From contig DATKSG010000024.1 of NCBI GenBank assembly GCA_035531775.1, positions 1 to 39,050 of the forward strand: a DNA stretch of 39,050 nucleotides. The letters are read 5' to 3'. Shown piece after piece: positions 15,938-24,476 of this stretch (within the stretch, counting starts at the first letter, position 1; every line of letters begins with the position of its first letter). The position numbers and the translations under genes are program-made. A model generated the notes under the pieces. It had not been told where the DNA came from. It searched no databases and saw only the letters and a program-made list of their open reading frames with translations. The DNA comes from DATKSG01 sp035531775 (lineage in GTDB: Bacteria > Actinomycetota > Acidimicrobiia > Acidimicrobiales > UBA8190).

Positions 15938-17943
15938 CCCGGCACCGTGGCCCCGCCCACCATGGCGGCGGCCGGTGAGGAGGAGGCGGGCTCACCCATC
16001 TGCGGGGCGTCGCCGAAAGCCACCACCTGGCCGTCGGTGGTGACGATGAGATAGCCACCACCGGTCTGGGTGGGCATCAGGGTCGTCGCCGTGGCCCGCA
16101 GCGAGCTGCCCGGCAACGAGCCCTCATAGGCGGCGTCACCGAAGGCGAAGACACCGCCGTCAGCGGCCACCAGCCAGTAGCCCTTGCCGTCGGGGGTGGC
16201 GGCCATGGACACGATGGGCTGCTGCAGCGTGGTGCCGCCCATGGAGCCGTAGAAGTGGGCGTCGCCGAAGGAGAAGATGCCGCCGTCAGACGCCACCGTC
16301 CAGTAGCCCGCTCCGTCGCCGGTGGGGGCCATGCCCACCATGGGCTTGTTCAGATGCGAGGCGCCCATGGACCCGTAGAAGTGGGCGTCGCCGAAGGAGA
16401 AGATGCCGCCGTCAGACGCCACCATGTCGTAGCCGGCGTGGTCATGGGTGGCGGCCATGGCCACGATGGGCTGGTTCAGGTGCGAGGCGCCCATGGACCC
16501 GTAGAACTGGGCGCTGCCGTAGGAGAAGAGCCCGCCGTCGGCCCCCACCACCCAGTAGCCTGCCACGCCGCCGCTCGGCTGGCTGGCCACGTTGAACCAG
16601 TTGGACTGCACGCCGTCACCGGCGAAATCGGCGGCGAAGGCGTTGCCGGTGATGGACGCCGAGCCGGCCGTGCCCACCAACGACAACTGCAGCACCCGGC
16701 CGCCGTAGTCGCCGTCGCCGTTGCGCTGGGTCACGTTGACCGACGTGAGGGTGCCGATCTGGGGGAAAGCCGCCTGCAGCGCCGACACCGGGACCTGCGC
16801 CTGCCAGGTGTGGTGGCTGTTGCAGGCATTGGACAGACACACGGCGTCCCCGGTGTCCACCACGGCAGCGAAGGTGCCCGGTGCGCTGTAGCCACCGGTA
16901 GACGACGAGTACTGGGTGGTGGCCGGGTTGCCGTTGGGCAGCAGCACCACCGTCGACGCCGTGTCGGTCACGGCCGTGTCGGTCAGGCTGTTCTCGTTGG
17001 CCGTGCCCGGATAGTCCTGGCAGGCCGTGGAGTCGCAGATGTCGGCGTAGCCGAAGTAGCCCTGCAGGTTGCCGTAGGTGCTCATGACATAGGACCGGGC
17101 CGCCACCGCTTGGGACTCCAGGGCCTGGAACCCCCACGGCTCGCCTTGGGGGCCGGCTTGGCCCTGGGCGTCGGTGGGCTCCAAGGTGCCCCAGCCCGAA
17201 GGTGACTCCGAAGGCGTCACGTCCGCCACGTACTGACCCAAGGGCAACACGTTCACGGTCCGGGCATCGTTGTTCGAGTTGACGGTGCCCCCGATGGCGC
17301 CGCGCAACGCCTCGTTGCCACCCGAGGCGCACAACTGCAGCACTTCGTTGGCCAGGTTTCCGTCGGAGGGGAAGGGGGCAGGCGTGACCGGCGAGGCCGT
17401 GGGGTTGGTCACACCGGTGGCGATCGGCGTACCCCAGTTCCCGCCGCCGGCGCAGCCGCCACTGCTGGTGTACACGTTCCAGGTGGCGGCCGAACCCGGC
17501 GAGGCCAGTTGGAAGCGGGCGCCCGATCCCGCCGGCAGTTGCACCGGCGTGCCCCCCGCACCGGGCACGGTGAAGGGCGAGGCCGAGGTCACTATGACGT
17601 CGTTGCCGGCGTTGGCCGTGATGGCCACGGTGAGCGGGCTCGAGTCGGTCCACCCGTTGGGCATGGGGCCCACCGTGGTGGTGCCGCCGGCGCTCAAGGT
17701 GCCGTAGTAGTGCTCGAGGATCTGCGTGTAGGTGGTGCCGGCCACGGCGTAGCCCAGGGCGCCCCATTGGCCCATGCCCATGCCATGTCCCCAGCCGTGG
17801 CCGTTCACCGTGACATCGGCATAGGGGTAGGCGGCGGCCGGGCGCGGCGTCGTGCCGAGCACGACGCCGGGCGCGGTGAGAACAGCGCCGAGCATGTAAA
17901 GAGCCCGACGTCGGTGCGCGCTGAGGAAAGGGATCGGGACCAC
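15934..17943 (-). CDS. Secreted SpoIID/LytB-domain protein with C-terminal 42-residue repeats
   Basis: A signal peptide (basic RRRALYMLG, hydrophobic core, likely cleavage after PAAA near residue 38) precedes NGHGWGHGMGMGQWGALGYA. That is the WGHGxGMxQWGA signature of SpoIID-type lytic transglycosylases, which cut peptidoglycan glycan strands. VADVTPSESPSGW supplies the likely catalytic Glu region, and ALESQAVAARSYVMST is the second family block. Residues 462-629 are four 42-residue repeats of the type GYWxVxxDGGIFSFGDAxFYGSMG, with a fifth partial copy. This tail is common on secreted proteins of Acidimicrobiia-like actinobacteria and may fold as a beta-propeller or carbohydrate-binding surface module (inference). 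Start is GTG 17943; a sporulation role is not implied. Confidence 0.88.
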   Translation of the reverse strand: MVPIPFLSAHRRRALYMLGAVLTAPGVVLGTTPRPAAAYPYADVTVNGHGWGHGMGMGQWGALGYAVAGTTYTQILEHYYGTLSAGGTTTVGPMPNGWTDSSPLTVAITANAGNDVIVTSASPFTVPGAGGTPVQLPAGSGARFQLASPGSAATWNVYTSSGGCAGGGNWGTPIATGVTNPTASPVTPAPFPSDGNLANEVLQLCASGGNEALRGAIGGTVNSNNDARTVNVLPLGQYVADVTPSESPSGWGTLEPTDAQGQAGPQGEPWGFQALESQAVAARSYVMSTYGNLQGYFGYADICDSTACQDYPGTANENSLTDTAVTDTASTVVLLPNGNPATTQYSSSTGGYSAPGTFAAVVDTGDAVCLSNACNSHHTWQAQVPVSALQAAFPQIGTLTSVNVTQRNGDGDYGGRVLQLSLVGTAGSASITGNAFAADFAGDGVQSNWFNVASQPSGGVAGYWVVGADGGLFSYGSAQFYGSMGASHLNQPIVAMAATHDHAGYDMVASDGGIFSFGDAHFYGSMGASHLNKPMVGMAPTGDGAGYWTVASDGGIFSFGDAHFYGSMGGTTLQQPIVSMAATPDGKGYWLVAADGGVFAFGDAAYEGSLPGSSLRATATTLMPTQTGGGYLIVTTDGQVVAFGDAPQMGEPASSSPAAAMVGGATVPG
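16057..16560 (-). repeat. 126-bp tandem repeats encoding 42-residue modules
   Basis: Four units with a period of exactly 126 bp. A 49-bp segment is identical at 16249-16297 and 16375-16423, and a diverged third copy begins at 16501. The in-frame period and near-identity of two central units indicate duplication or gene conversion. Confidence 0.9.
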
Positions 17944-18046
17944 GTGGATACGTCGATGTTACCGAGCCGGCCCGCGCCACAGGCGGACGCCCGGGCCCAG
18001 AGCGCCGGGCCCGGGCGGCGCCGCTGACGCCCTGGTAGCGTGCCCC

Positions 18047-18099
18047 GCCACCCTGTTGCAGCCACCTGTTGCTGCCACCTGTTGCCGCCACCTGGCACA
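18047..18099. repeat. 13-bp tandem repeats in a divergent promoter region
   Basis: Units GCCACCCTGTTGCA (18047-18060), GCCACCTGTTGCT (18061-18073), GCCACCTGTTGCC (18074-18086) and a decayed GCCACCTGGCACA (18087-18099). They lie in the 215-bp spacer between the SpoIID gene (leftward) and the GT-C gene (rightward), about 60 bp before the latter's start. Confidence 0.8.
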
Positions 18100-18158
18100 G
18101 CTCCCGGTACAGCCACTGGTGGGCGGCTCGAGTGGCGGTCGTCGGAGGAGGCAAAACG

Positions 18159-19913
18159 GTGGCTCTCGGCCGCGAGGAGTTGTTGGCCGTGACCCGGCTG
18201 CGCCCGCGTGGCGGTCGCCGCCGCTCGGGACCGGCCCGGCGCCTGTCGGCCCCCGGCTCGCCGGCGCTGTGGGCGGCGGCCTTCGGGCTCGCCACCTTGG
18301 TGGCCCGGCTGCTGTACGCGGCCAGTGGGCCCACCGACTGGGACTCGGTGCAGTACGTGGTCGGCTCCGAGCACTTCGACGTCACCCACGGGGCGCCGCA
18401 GCCCCCCGGCTACTGGTTGTACGTCGCCCTCGGCCACGTCGTGCACGTGGTGAGCGGACTGACACCCACCAGTGCCTTGGTGCTCCTGGCCGCCTTGGCC
18501 TCGGCTGGGGCAGCCGCCGCCACCGTGGCCGCCGGGTGGGCGCTCGGTGGCCGCTTCACCGCGCTGTCCGGCGCCGCCCTGGTCGCCACGGCACCGGTGT
18601 CGTGGTTCAACGGGTCCATCGTGGCCACCTACAGCTTCGACGCCTTGACCGGGGCGCTGCTCGTGCTCCTGGCCCGCCGGGCCCGGCCCGGCAGCTTCCA
18701 CGGGGTGGTTGCCGTGGTTGTCTACGCGCTGGCCACCGGGCTGCGACCGTCGGCAGCGGAGGTGTTCCTGGTGCTGGTCCTCATCCCGGTGATGGCCTCC
18801 ACCAGGGGGCTCCGCCAATGGATGCTCACGCTGGCGTCCGCGGTGGCGGCCATGGCGCTGTGGTTCGTGCCCATGGTCGAGGTCCAGCCGGGGGGGCTGT
18901 CGGCCTGGTGGCACGCCACTCGCCTCGAGTCGGCCGGGGCGGCGGACGCCTCGTCGATCTTCGTCACCGCCACCGGGGGCCGCACCAATCTGGGTACCTT
19001 CGCCGCCTGGGCCCTGCTCACGATGGGGCCAGCCCTCGTGCTGGGACTGGTCGCCACCGTGGTGCTCGGGCTGGCCCGGGCCGCCACCCGGCGGCCGGCG
19101 GGCGACGTCACCAGGCGCATCTGGTCCCTGGCCACCAACACCGAGCTGGCCTGGTACCAGCGCTCGCCGGTCATCGTGGCCGCCGCCGTGGTGCCGCCGC
19201 TGGGTCTCGTCACCCTGGTCCAGTTCGCCAAAGGCGGCTACCTGCTGTCGTTCCTGCCGGCAGCCACGGTGGCGTTGTTGCTGCCGGTCTCGCGCCTGGT
19301 CCACCATCGGCAGGCCGCCTTGCGCCACGCCGCGGTGATGATTGCGGGTGTGGCGTTGGTGGCCGCCTGCGGCTTCAACATCGAGCGCTTCACCGAGGAG
19401 CCGGGCATCCTCCCTCGCAGCTTCGCCCTCTCCCACCCTTGGTGGTGGATCTCCCAGGCGCGGTACCAGTCGCCGTATGCCGACACCGCTTCCACCATCG
19501 CGGCCGCCGACCGGGCCGACACCGAGTTGCGCCGGCTCGGCGCCATGGTCGACCCGTCGCGCGACGTGGTGGTGGCGCTTTCGCTCGGGGCAGGCTTGGA
19601 GCTGTACCGCAACATCGGCGCCGCCGTGCCCGGCGTCCGGGTGGCCCTGGTGTCGTGGTCACCGCCGATACTGCTGTACGAGGAGCTCGGGGGGCTGCTC
19701 TATTACGACTCCTCCACCACCGTGGCGGTGGGGCCCGGCGGCTACGCCTACGTCCTCACCGCTCCCCCGGCGTCGGGCCTGGCCACCGAGGGGACCTACG
19801 TGGCCACGTTGGCCGACTTCCGGGTGTGGCGCCTGTCTCCGGGGGCGCAGATCGGCGGCGTGCGGGTGGTGGCCGACAGCGGGACGCGACCGCTCGGCAC
19901 TGCCGTCCACTGA
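18159..19913 (+). CDS. GT-C-type polytopic membrane glycosyltransferase (ArnT/PMT-like)
   Basis: An Arg-rich cytoplasmic N-terminus is followed by a first membrane helix and a loop with TDWDSVQYVVGSEHFD. Its Asp matches the catalytic-loop acid of GT-C enzymes that use polyprenyl-phosphate sugars. APQPPGYWLYV is a second typical block. About ten hydrophobic segments follow to about residue 420, then a soluble C-terminal domain (IAAADRADTELRRLGAMVD, VVVALSLGAGLELYRNIG). I chose GTG 18159 because GGAGGAGG at 18144-18151 is 7 nt upstream, giving 584 residues; an upstream start at 18069 would translate through the repeats. It converges on the glycosyltransferase operon and may serve the same glycan. 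Confidence 0.8.
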   Translation: MALGREELLAVTRLRPRGGRRRSGPARRLSAPGSPALWAAAFGLATLVARLLYAASGPTDWDSVQYVVGSEHFDVTHGAPQPPGYWLYVALGHVVHVVSGLTPTSALVLLAALASAGAAAATVAAGWALGGRFTALSGAALVATAPVSWFNGSIVATYSFDALTGALLVLLARRARPGSFHGVVAVVVYALATGLRPSAAEVFLVLVLIPVMASTRGLRQWMLTLASAVAAMALWFVPMVEVQPGGLSAWWHATRLESAGAADASSIFVTATGGRTNLGTFAAWALLTMGPALVLGLVATVVLGLARAATRRPAGDVTRRIWSLATNTELAWYQRSPVIVAAAVVPPLGLVTLVQFAKGGYLLSFLPAATVALLLPVSRLVHHRQAALRHAAVMIAGVALVAACGFNIERFTEEPGILPRSFALSHPWWWISQARYQSPYADTASTIAAADRADTELRRLGAMVDPSRDVVVALSLGAGLELYRNIGAAVPGVRVALVSWSPPILLYEELGGLLYYDSSTTVAVGPGGYAYVLTAPPASGLATEGTYVATLADFRVWRLSPGAQIGGVRVVADSGTRPLGTAVH

Positions 19914-19934
19914 CGCGCCCGCCGGGCGGTGCGG

Positions 19935-21119
19935 TCAGCCGAGGCGCTCGAGCAACGACGTGGCGAAGCGGCCGTAGCGGTCGATGATGGTGGGCCAGCG
20001 GAAATTGGCCTCCACGAATGCCCGGCCACGGCGGCCGAGCGAGTGGCGCAGGGCCTCGTCGCCGACCAGGCGGTCCACCACCGCTTCGAATTCGGCGTAG
20101 GACTCGAACCACAAGCCACCCCCCGAGCGCCGGCAGTGCTCCTTGGTGGCCTCGCAGCGCCCGTTCACCACCACCGCTCGACCCTCGCTCCAGGCTTCCA
20201 TGAGCACGATGGAGAACGCTTCGTGCGGGGAAGGCTGCACGAAGGCGGTGGCGCCACGCAGCAGCGCCCACTTCTCGGGCTCGCTCACCGGGCCAGTGAC
20301 CACGATGTCGGGGTGCGCCGGCGGCACGGCCGTCACCGGCCCGGCCAACACCAAGGCCAGGGGGCCGGGACGGCGCTGCTTGTAGGCGGCGAAGAAGGCC
20401 CCCAGCATGGTCGTCCCCTTGAACCCGTCCACCCGTCCTAGCGACAACAGGTAGGGCCGCTCTCCGAGTTGGCCGGCCGCCGCCGCCACCGACGGCACGT
20501 GGGGCGGTGGTGGCTCGAAGCCGAGGCCCACCACCACCTGGGGTAGCTGGCCCACCGGGAACAACCGTTCGACCAGGGCCCGCTCACCCCAGGTCTGGAA
20601 CACGAGTCCCTGCACCGACGCGAAGGTGGAACCGAACACCGGCAGGTGCAACGCCGGCTCGTCATGGGCAGCGGGGTGCATGAGGGCTCGGCCGGCCACC
20701 GCCGGCAGTGCCCTCACCGTGGTGGCGTAGAGGTAAGGGTAGAAGGCGAAGAGGTCACAGCCCGAGCTCGCCACCGCGTCGATGAGGGCCGGGGACGTGG
20801 GACCCTGCAGAGTGATGAACTCCTCGGCTTCTGCTGCTGTGGCCGCCGAGGGGTGCGACAACAGCCGCTCGGAGAAGGGGAAGAACTCAGGCGGCCGGCC
20901 TACCGTCACCGGCGACCGGTGCACCTGGACTCCGTTGATGGTCTCGTCGCCGGCGCCATACTCGTCGGCCCAAGTCATGTGGTCGCGGGCGCAGGTGGTG
21001 AACACCTCGACGCTCCAGCCCAGCTGATCCACCAGTCGCTCGGCCAGCATCCGGGCGCCGAGCTCGGCTCCTCCGAGGACCTCCAATCCGTAGCGCGGCA
21101 CCACGAAGGCGTACTTCAC
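19935..21119 (-). CDS. GT4-family glycosyltransferase A
   Basis: A 394-residue cytosolic GT-B-fold enzyme and the last gene of the polysaccharide operon. The N-terminus YAFVVPRYGLEVLGGAE has the Gly-rich acceptor-side loop. Later blocks are SLGRVDGFKGTTMLGAF (nucleotide-binding start of the second domain) and SPHEAFSIVLMEAWSEG, the E-x7-E motif that binds the sugar nucleotide and phosphates. It differs from the four upstream paralogues and probably makes a different linkage, perhaps at the chain base or a branch. GTG 21119 overlaps the preceding stop as GTGA. Confidence 0.9.
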   Translation of the reverse strand: MKYAFVVPRYGLEVLGGAELGARMLAERLVDQLGWSVEVFTTCARDHMTWADEYGAGDETINGVQVHRSPVTVGRPPEFFPFSERLLSHPSAATAAEAEEFITLQGPTSPALIDAVASSGCDLFAFYPYLYATTVRALPAVAGRALMHPAAHDEPALHLPVFGSTFASVQGLVFQTWGERALVERLFPVGQLPQVVVGLGFEPPPPHVPSVAAAAGQLGERPYLLSLGRVDGFKGTTMLGAFFAAYKQRRPGPLALVLAGPVTAVPPAHPDIVVTGPVSEPEKWALLRGATAFVQPSPHEAFSIVLMEAWSEGRAVVVNGRCEATKEHCRRSGGGLWFESYAEFEAVVDRLVGDEALRHSLGRRGRAFVEANFRWPTIIDRYGRFATSLLERLG

Positions 21120-22258
21120 GACATCCAGCTCTCGACGGCGTGGACCATCTCGGCGCTCGTGCGTGCCAATTCGAAGCGCCGCAAGCGACGATGGCCGGCG
21201 GCCACCAGCCGATCGGCCAGCGGGCGGTCCTCGCTCACCCGGTCCACGGCCGCCGCCACCTCGTGTGCGGACAACACCGCCTGGCGCGGGGCCGCCGCCA
21301 CGTGCTGGGTCGCCGCCGCGGCGTCGTTGTCCTCGGTCGCCCCGAGCAGCACGGCGGCCTCGGCCACGGTGGCGGCCATGGCCCCGGCCCGGCGGCACAC
21401 GATGGGGAGCCCGTGGTGCATGGCCTCGAGCAGCGGCACGCAGAAGCCCTCGTGGCGCGACAGGCTCACGAACACATCGGCTTGGCGGTAGTAAGCCACC
21501 AATTGATCGTGGCTGACCCCGCCGGTGATGTCTACGGCGTCGGTCAGGCCCAGTTCTTCGACCAGGCAGCGCACGGCCCGGGCGTAGGCCGAGGACACCA
21601 CTCGGCCCACCAGGTGCAGCCGGGCGCCGGGCCCGAAGACCCGACGATGGACGGCCAGCGCCTGGACCAGTTCATGCTGCGCCTTGTGGGGGGCGAGCGC
21701 CCCCACGAAGAGCCACGTGCTCCCGCCCGGCGTGGCCCGGGCTTCGAGGGCGGCCATCGTGGCCGGGTCGGGCTCCGCTTCGAAGTCGCGCACGTCTACC
21801 AGAACCGGGGCCACGGTGACGTCGCGCACGCCGCGACGGCGCAGGTCGGCGGCGTTGAACTCCGACACGCCGATGCCGAGCAACGGCCGCCTGGCCAGTT
21901 GGCCGAGCTGGACTTCGCCGGCCAGAAGGGCTTCGGCGATGGCGTGGTCCCAGCGGTGGAAGAAGTGGGGCGGAGTGATGTTGTGGTAGTTGACGGCCAG
22001 CCTTTCGCGCCGCCCGAGAGCCCAGTCAGCCAGCTCCGAAAAGGCGGCGAACTGGTACAGCAGGTGCCCGTCGGGGCGCGACGGGCCGCCGAGCTCTCTC
22101 ACCAACCGCACCCGGCTCTCGAGCGCCGGGTGGACGGCGAGGGCGAAGATCTCCGACTCGTAGCCGGCGCTGCGCAGCGCCTGTTGGACGCGCAATGTGT
22201 GGCCGGTGGTGGCATCACCCGGCACCACTGAGGGCACCAGTTGATGGACGCTGTTCAC
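21116..22258 (-). CDS. GT4-family glycosyltransferase B
   Basis: 380 residues. The N-terminal SVHQLVPSVVPGDATTGHTL resembles the next three genes. YHNITPPHFFHRWD (91-104) is a shared acceptor-domain block. FVGALAPHKAQHELVQAL (184-201) opens the donor domain, and E270/E278 in HEGFCVPLLEAMHHG are the E-x7-E pair. It is one of four tandem paralogues that probably add successive residues of one repeat unit. Both ends overlap neighbours by GTGA, so it is translationally coupled within the operon. Donor sugar and linkage cannot be read from sequence. Confidence 0.92.
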   Translation of the reverse strand: MNSVHQLVPSVVPGDATTGHTLRVQQALRSAGYESEIFALAVHPALESRVRLVRELGGPSRPDGHLLYQFAAFSELADWALGRRERLAVNYHNITPPHFFHRWDHAIAEALLAGEVQLGQLARRPLLGIGVSEFNAADLRRRGVRDVTVAPVLVDVRDFEAEPDPATMAALEARATPGGSTWLFVGALAPHKAQHELVQALAVHRRVFGPGARLHLVGRVVSSAYARAVRCLVEELGLTDAVDITGGVSHDQLVAYYRQADVFVSLSRHEGFCVPLLEAMHHGLPIVCRRAGAMAATVAEAAVLLGATEDNDAAAATQHVAAAPRQAVLSAHEVAAAVDRVSEDRPLADRLVAAGHRRLRRFELARTSAEMVHAVESWMS

Positions 22259-23370
22259 GCCACGCCGGCGGCTGCCGGTGCCGGTACCGACACCGGCACC
22301 TCGAGCGCGCCGCGCACGTCAGCCACGAAGGCCGCTTTGGTGCGCTCCAGGTCGAACACATCCAGACGGCGCCGGCCCATCTCCACCAGGTGCCGGCGCA
22401 GTGGCTCGTCGGTCACCGCCCGGCGCACGGTGGCCGCCACCAGCGCCGGATCGGGCTTGCGCACCAACAGGCCGGCGCCACCCAAGGTGTCGGCCACGGC
22501 CCCGGCATCGAGTGCCACCACCGGCACGCCATGGCGCATGGACTCGAGCAGCGGAAAGCAGAACCCCTCGTGCTGCGACAGGCACACGAAGACGTCGGCT
22601 TCGCCGTAGCGCCGCGCCAGCTCGTCCTGGCTGACCGATCCGGCCAGCACCACGGCGTCGGCCAGGCCGGCCTCGTCGACCAGACCTTGCACTGCCGCCG
22701 CGTAAGGCGGCACGGGGTGACCCCCGACCAACACCAGCCGGGCGTCGGGGTCATAAGCGCGGCGATAGAGGGCGAAGGCCTTCACGACGTCGTGCGCCGC
22801 CTTGTGTGGGAGGAGCTTCCCCACGAACAGCCAGGTCGTCGGGCCCTCACGACGACTTGCCGAAGACGGGCCGGCGAAGGCGCCCACGTCCACGAAGGGA
22901 GCCACCACCGACGTCGAGCGGTAGCCGGCGGCCGACAGGTCGCCACGGTTGAATTCGGATACGGCGATGGCGTGGGTGACACGAGGGGCAAGGCGCAGTA
23001 GTTGCTGGCGGCCCGCCTCCACGGCCGAGAGCCAGTCCGGCGCCCAGCGCCAGAAGAAGCTGGCCGGCGTGAGGTTGTGGTAGTTCACGAGCAACGGCCC
23101 CCGACGGGCCATTAGCCGGTCCACCACCGGTGAGCCCACGGCCAGCTGGTAGAGCACGGCGCTTCCGGCCGGTGCCACCTCGTCCAACTCGGATAGGGGC
23201 CGGGCTTCGCCGACCAATTCGGCGTCCACGTGGCCGGCGAAGAGATCCGAGCGGTACCCGGCGGCGCGTAGGGCGTCGCGCGCATGCAGGGTGTGGGCCC
23301 CCGAGGCGTCGGCTACGTGCAACGAAGGCAGCACCTGGTGCACGGTGTCGATGAGGCGGGCCTTGGTCAC
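22255..23370 (-). CDS. GT4-family glycosyltransferase C
   Basis: 371 residues beginning MTKARLIDTVHQVLPSLHVA. Shared family blocks are ARDALRAAGYRSDLFAG, YHNLTPASFFWRW, LFVGKLLPHKAAHDVVKAFALYRR and HEGFCFPLLESMRHGVPVVA (E-x7-E). The sequence is close to genes B, D and E, showing local duplication. An IAVSEFNRGDL segment in the acceptor domain is also common to the group. GTG start and stop are each in GTGA overlaps. The sugar specificity is unknown. Confidence 0.92.
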   Translation of the reverse strand: MTKARLIDTVHQVLPSLHVADASGAHTLHARDALRAAGYRSDLFAGHVDAELVGEARPLSELDEVAPAGSAVLYQLAVGSPVVDRLMARRGPLLVNYHNLTPASFFWRWAPDWLSAVEAGRQQLLRLAPRVTHAIAVSEFNRGDLSAAGYRSTSVVAPFVDVGAFAGPSSASRREGPTTWLFVGKLLPHKAAHDVVKAFALYRRAYDPDARLVLVGGHPVPPYAAAVQGLVDEAGLADAVVLAGSVSQDELARRYGEADVFVCLSQHEGFCFPLLESMRHGVPVVALDAGAVADTLGGAGLLVRKPDPALVAATVRRAVTDEPLRRHLVEMGRRRLDVFDLERTKAAFVADVRGALEVPVSVPAPAAAGVA

Positions 23371-24476
23371 GACACCCCCAGCCGGCGACCGGCTTCGACG
23401 GCCTCGGCGATGGCGCCGGCCATGCGGGCCCGGCCCGCTGCCGGGGCGAACTGGGCGGCCCGCCGGTTCCCGGCGCGCACCATGGCCTGGCGCAGGGTCC
23501 CGTCCGACACCACTCGGTGCACGGCAGTGGCCAGAGCCATGGGCGACTTGTCCTCGAGCACCAGGCCGCCGTCGCCCACCGTCTCCCCCACAGCGGCGGC
23601 GTCGTAGGCCACCACCGGCACCCCGGCGTGCATGGCCTCCACCAGCGGCACACAGAAGCCCTCGTGGTCCGAGGCGCAGACGAAGACATCGGCGCTGGCG
23701 TAGTACGCAGCCAGCACCCCGGCCGGCACCGAGCCGGCCATGTCCACGGCGTCGGCGATGCCGAGCCGGCGGCAGAAGCGCTCGAGCGCCCGCCGGTACT
23801 CCTCGCCCAGCGCCGATCCCACCAGGTGCAGGCGAGCCTCGGGGTCGAAGGCCCGCCGGTAGCAGGCAAAGGCCTTGACCAGGTCGTGCTGCGCCTTGTG
23901 CGGCGACACCCGGCCCACGAATAGCCAGTCGGCACCGCCCGCCGCCTTGGCCGCTTCCATGGCCCGCCGGGCATCGCCGTCGGCCACAGTGTCGAGCCCG
24001 TCGAAGTCGACCAGCGGAGCGGCGGTGGTGGTGTGGCGACAGCCGACCTTACGCATCTCGGCTTCGCTGAAGTGCGAGTGCGCTATGCCGAAAACGGCGT
24101 CGGGAGCCAGCTCGGCCAGCTGCTCCACCCCCAGTTCGAGCTCCTCTCGGAGCCATGGTGCCCACGGTGCCACCAAGGCCGCCGGGGTGACGTTGTGGTA
24201 GTCCAGGATCACCGGCTCGCCACGCCGGCGCACCGCCTCCGCCGCCGTGGCTCCCGTCGAGTGGTGGAACAGCAACCACCGCCCGGCGCTGTGCTCACCG
24301 AGCGATTCCAGCGGGCGCGCCAGATCGGCTACCTCGGGCTGGGCGCCGGACGCGTAGATGTCGGACCGGTATCCCTCGGACTCGAGGACCTGGCGCGTGT
24401 GCAACACGTGGGCGCCGATGGCGTCGCGGGCGGCCAGGATGTGCACCACCTGGTCGATGCGCTGGGGGCGGTTCAC
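23367..24476 (-). CDS. GT4-family glycosyltransferase D
   Basis: 369 residues from GTG 24476 (VNRPQRIDQVVHILAARDAI). The block GAHVLHTRQVLESEGYRSDI is nearly the same as in gene E. DYHNVTPAALVAPW, LFVGRVSPHKAQHDLVKAF and SDHEGFCVPLVEAMHAGVP (E-x7-E) follow. The open frame extends further upstream to 24800, but that lies inside gene E. The start I chose gives the same GTGA overlap as every other junction and lines up with the paralogues' N-termini. Confidence 0.92.
   Translation of the reverse strand: MNRPQRIDQVVHILAARDAIGAHVLHTRQVLESEGYRSDIYASGAQPEVADLARPLESLGEHSAGRWLLFHHSTGATAAEAVRRRGEPVILDYHNVTPAALVAPWAPWLREELELGVEQLAELAPDAVFGIAHSHFSEAEMRKVGCRHTTTAAPLVDFDGLDTVADGDARRAMEAAKAAGGADWLFVGRVSPHKAQHDLVKAFACYRRAFDPEARLHLVGSALGEEYRRALERFCRRLGIADAVDMAGSVPAGVLAAYYASADVFVCASDHEGFCVPLVEAMHAGVPVVAYDAAAVGETVGDGGLVLEDKSPMALATAVHRVVSDGTLRQAMVRAGNRRAAQFAPAAGRARMAGAIAEAVEAGRRLGVS

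Noticed and set aside
19916..19928. Hairpin CGCCC/GGGCG between the convergent GT-C and GT4 genes as a terminator
   Set aside because: Five base pairs with a 3-nt loop are expected often by chance at this GC content.
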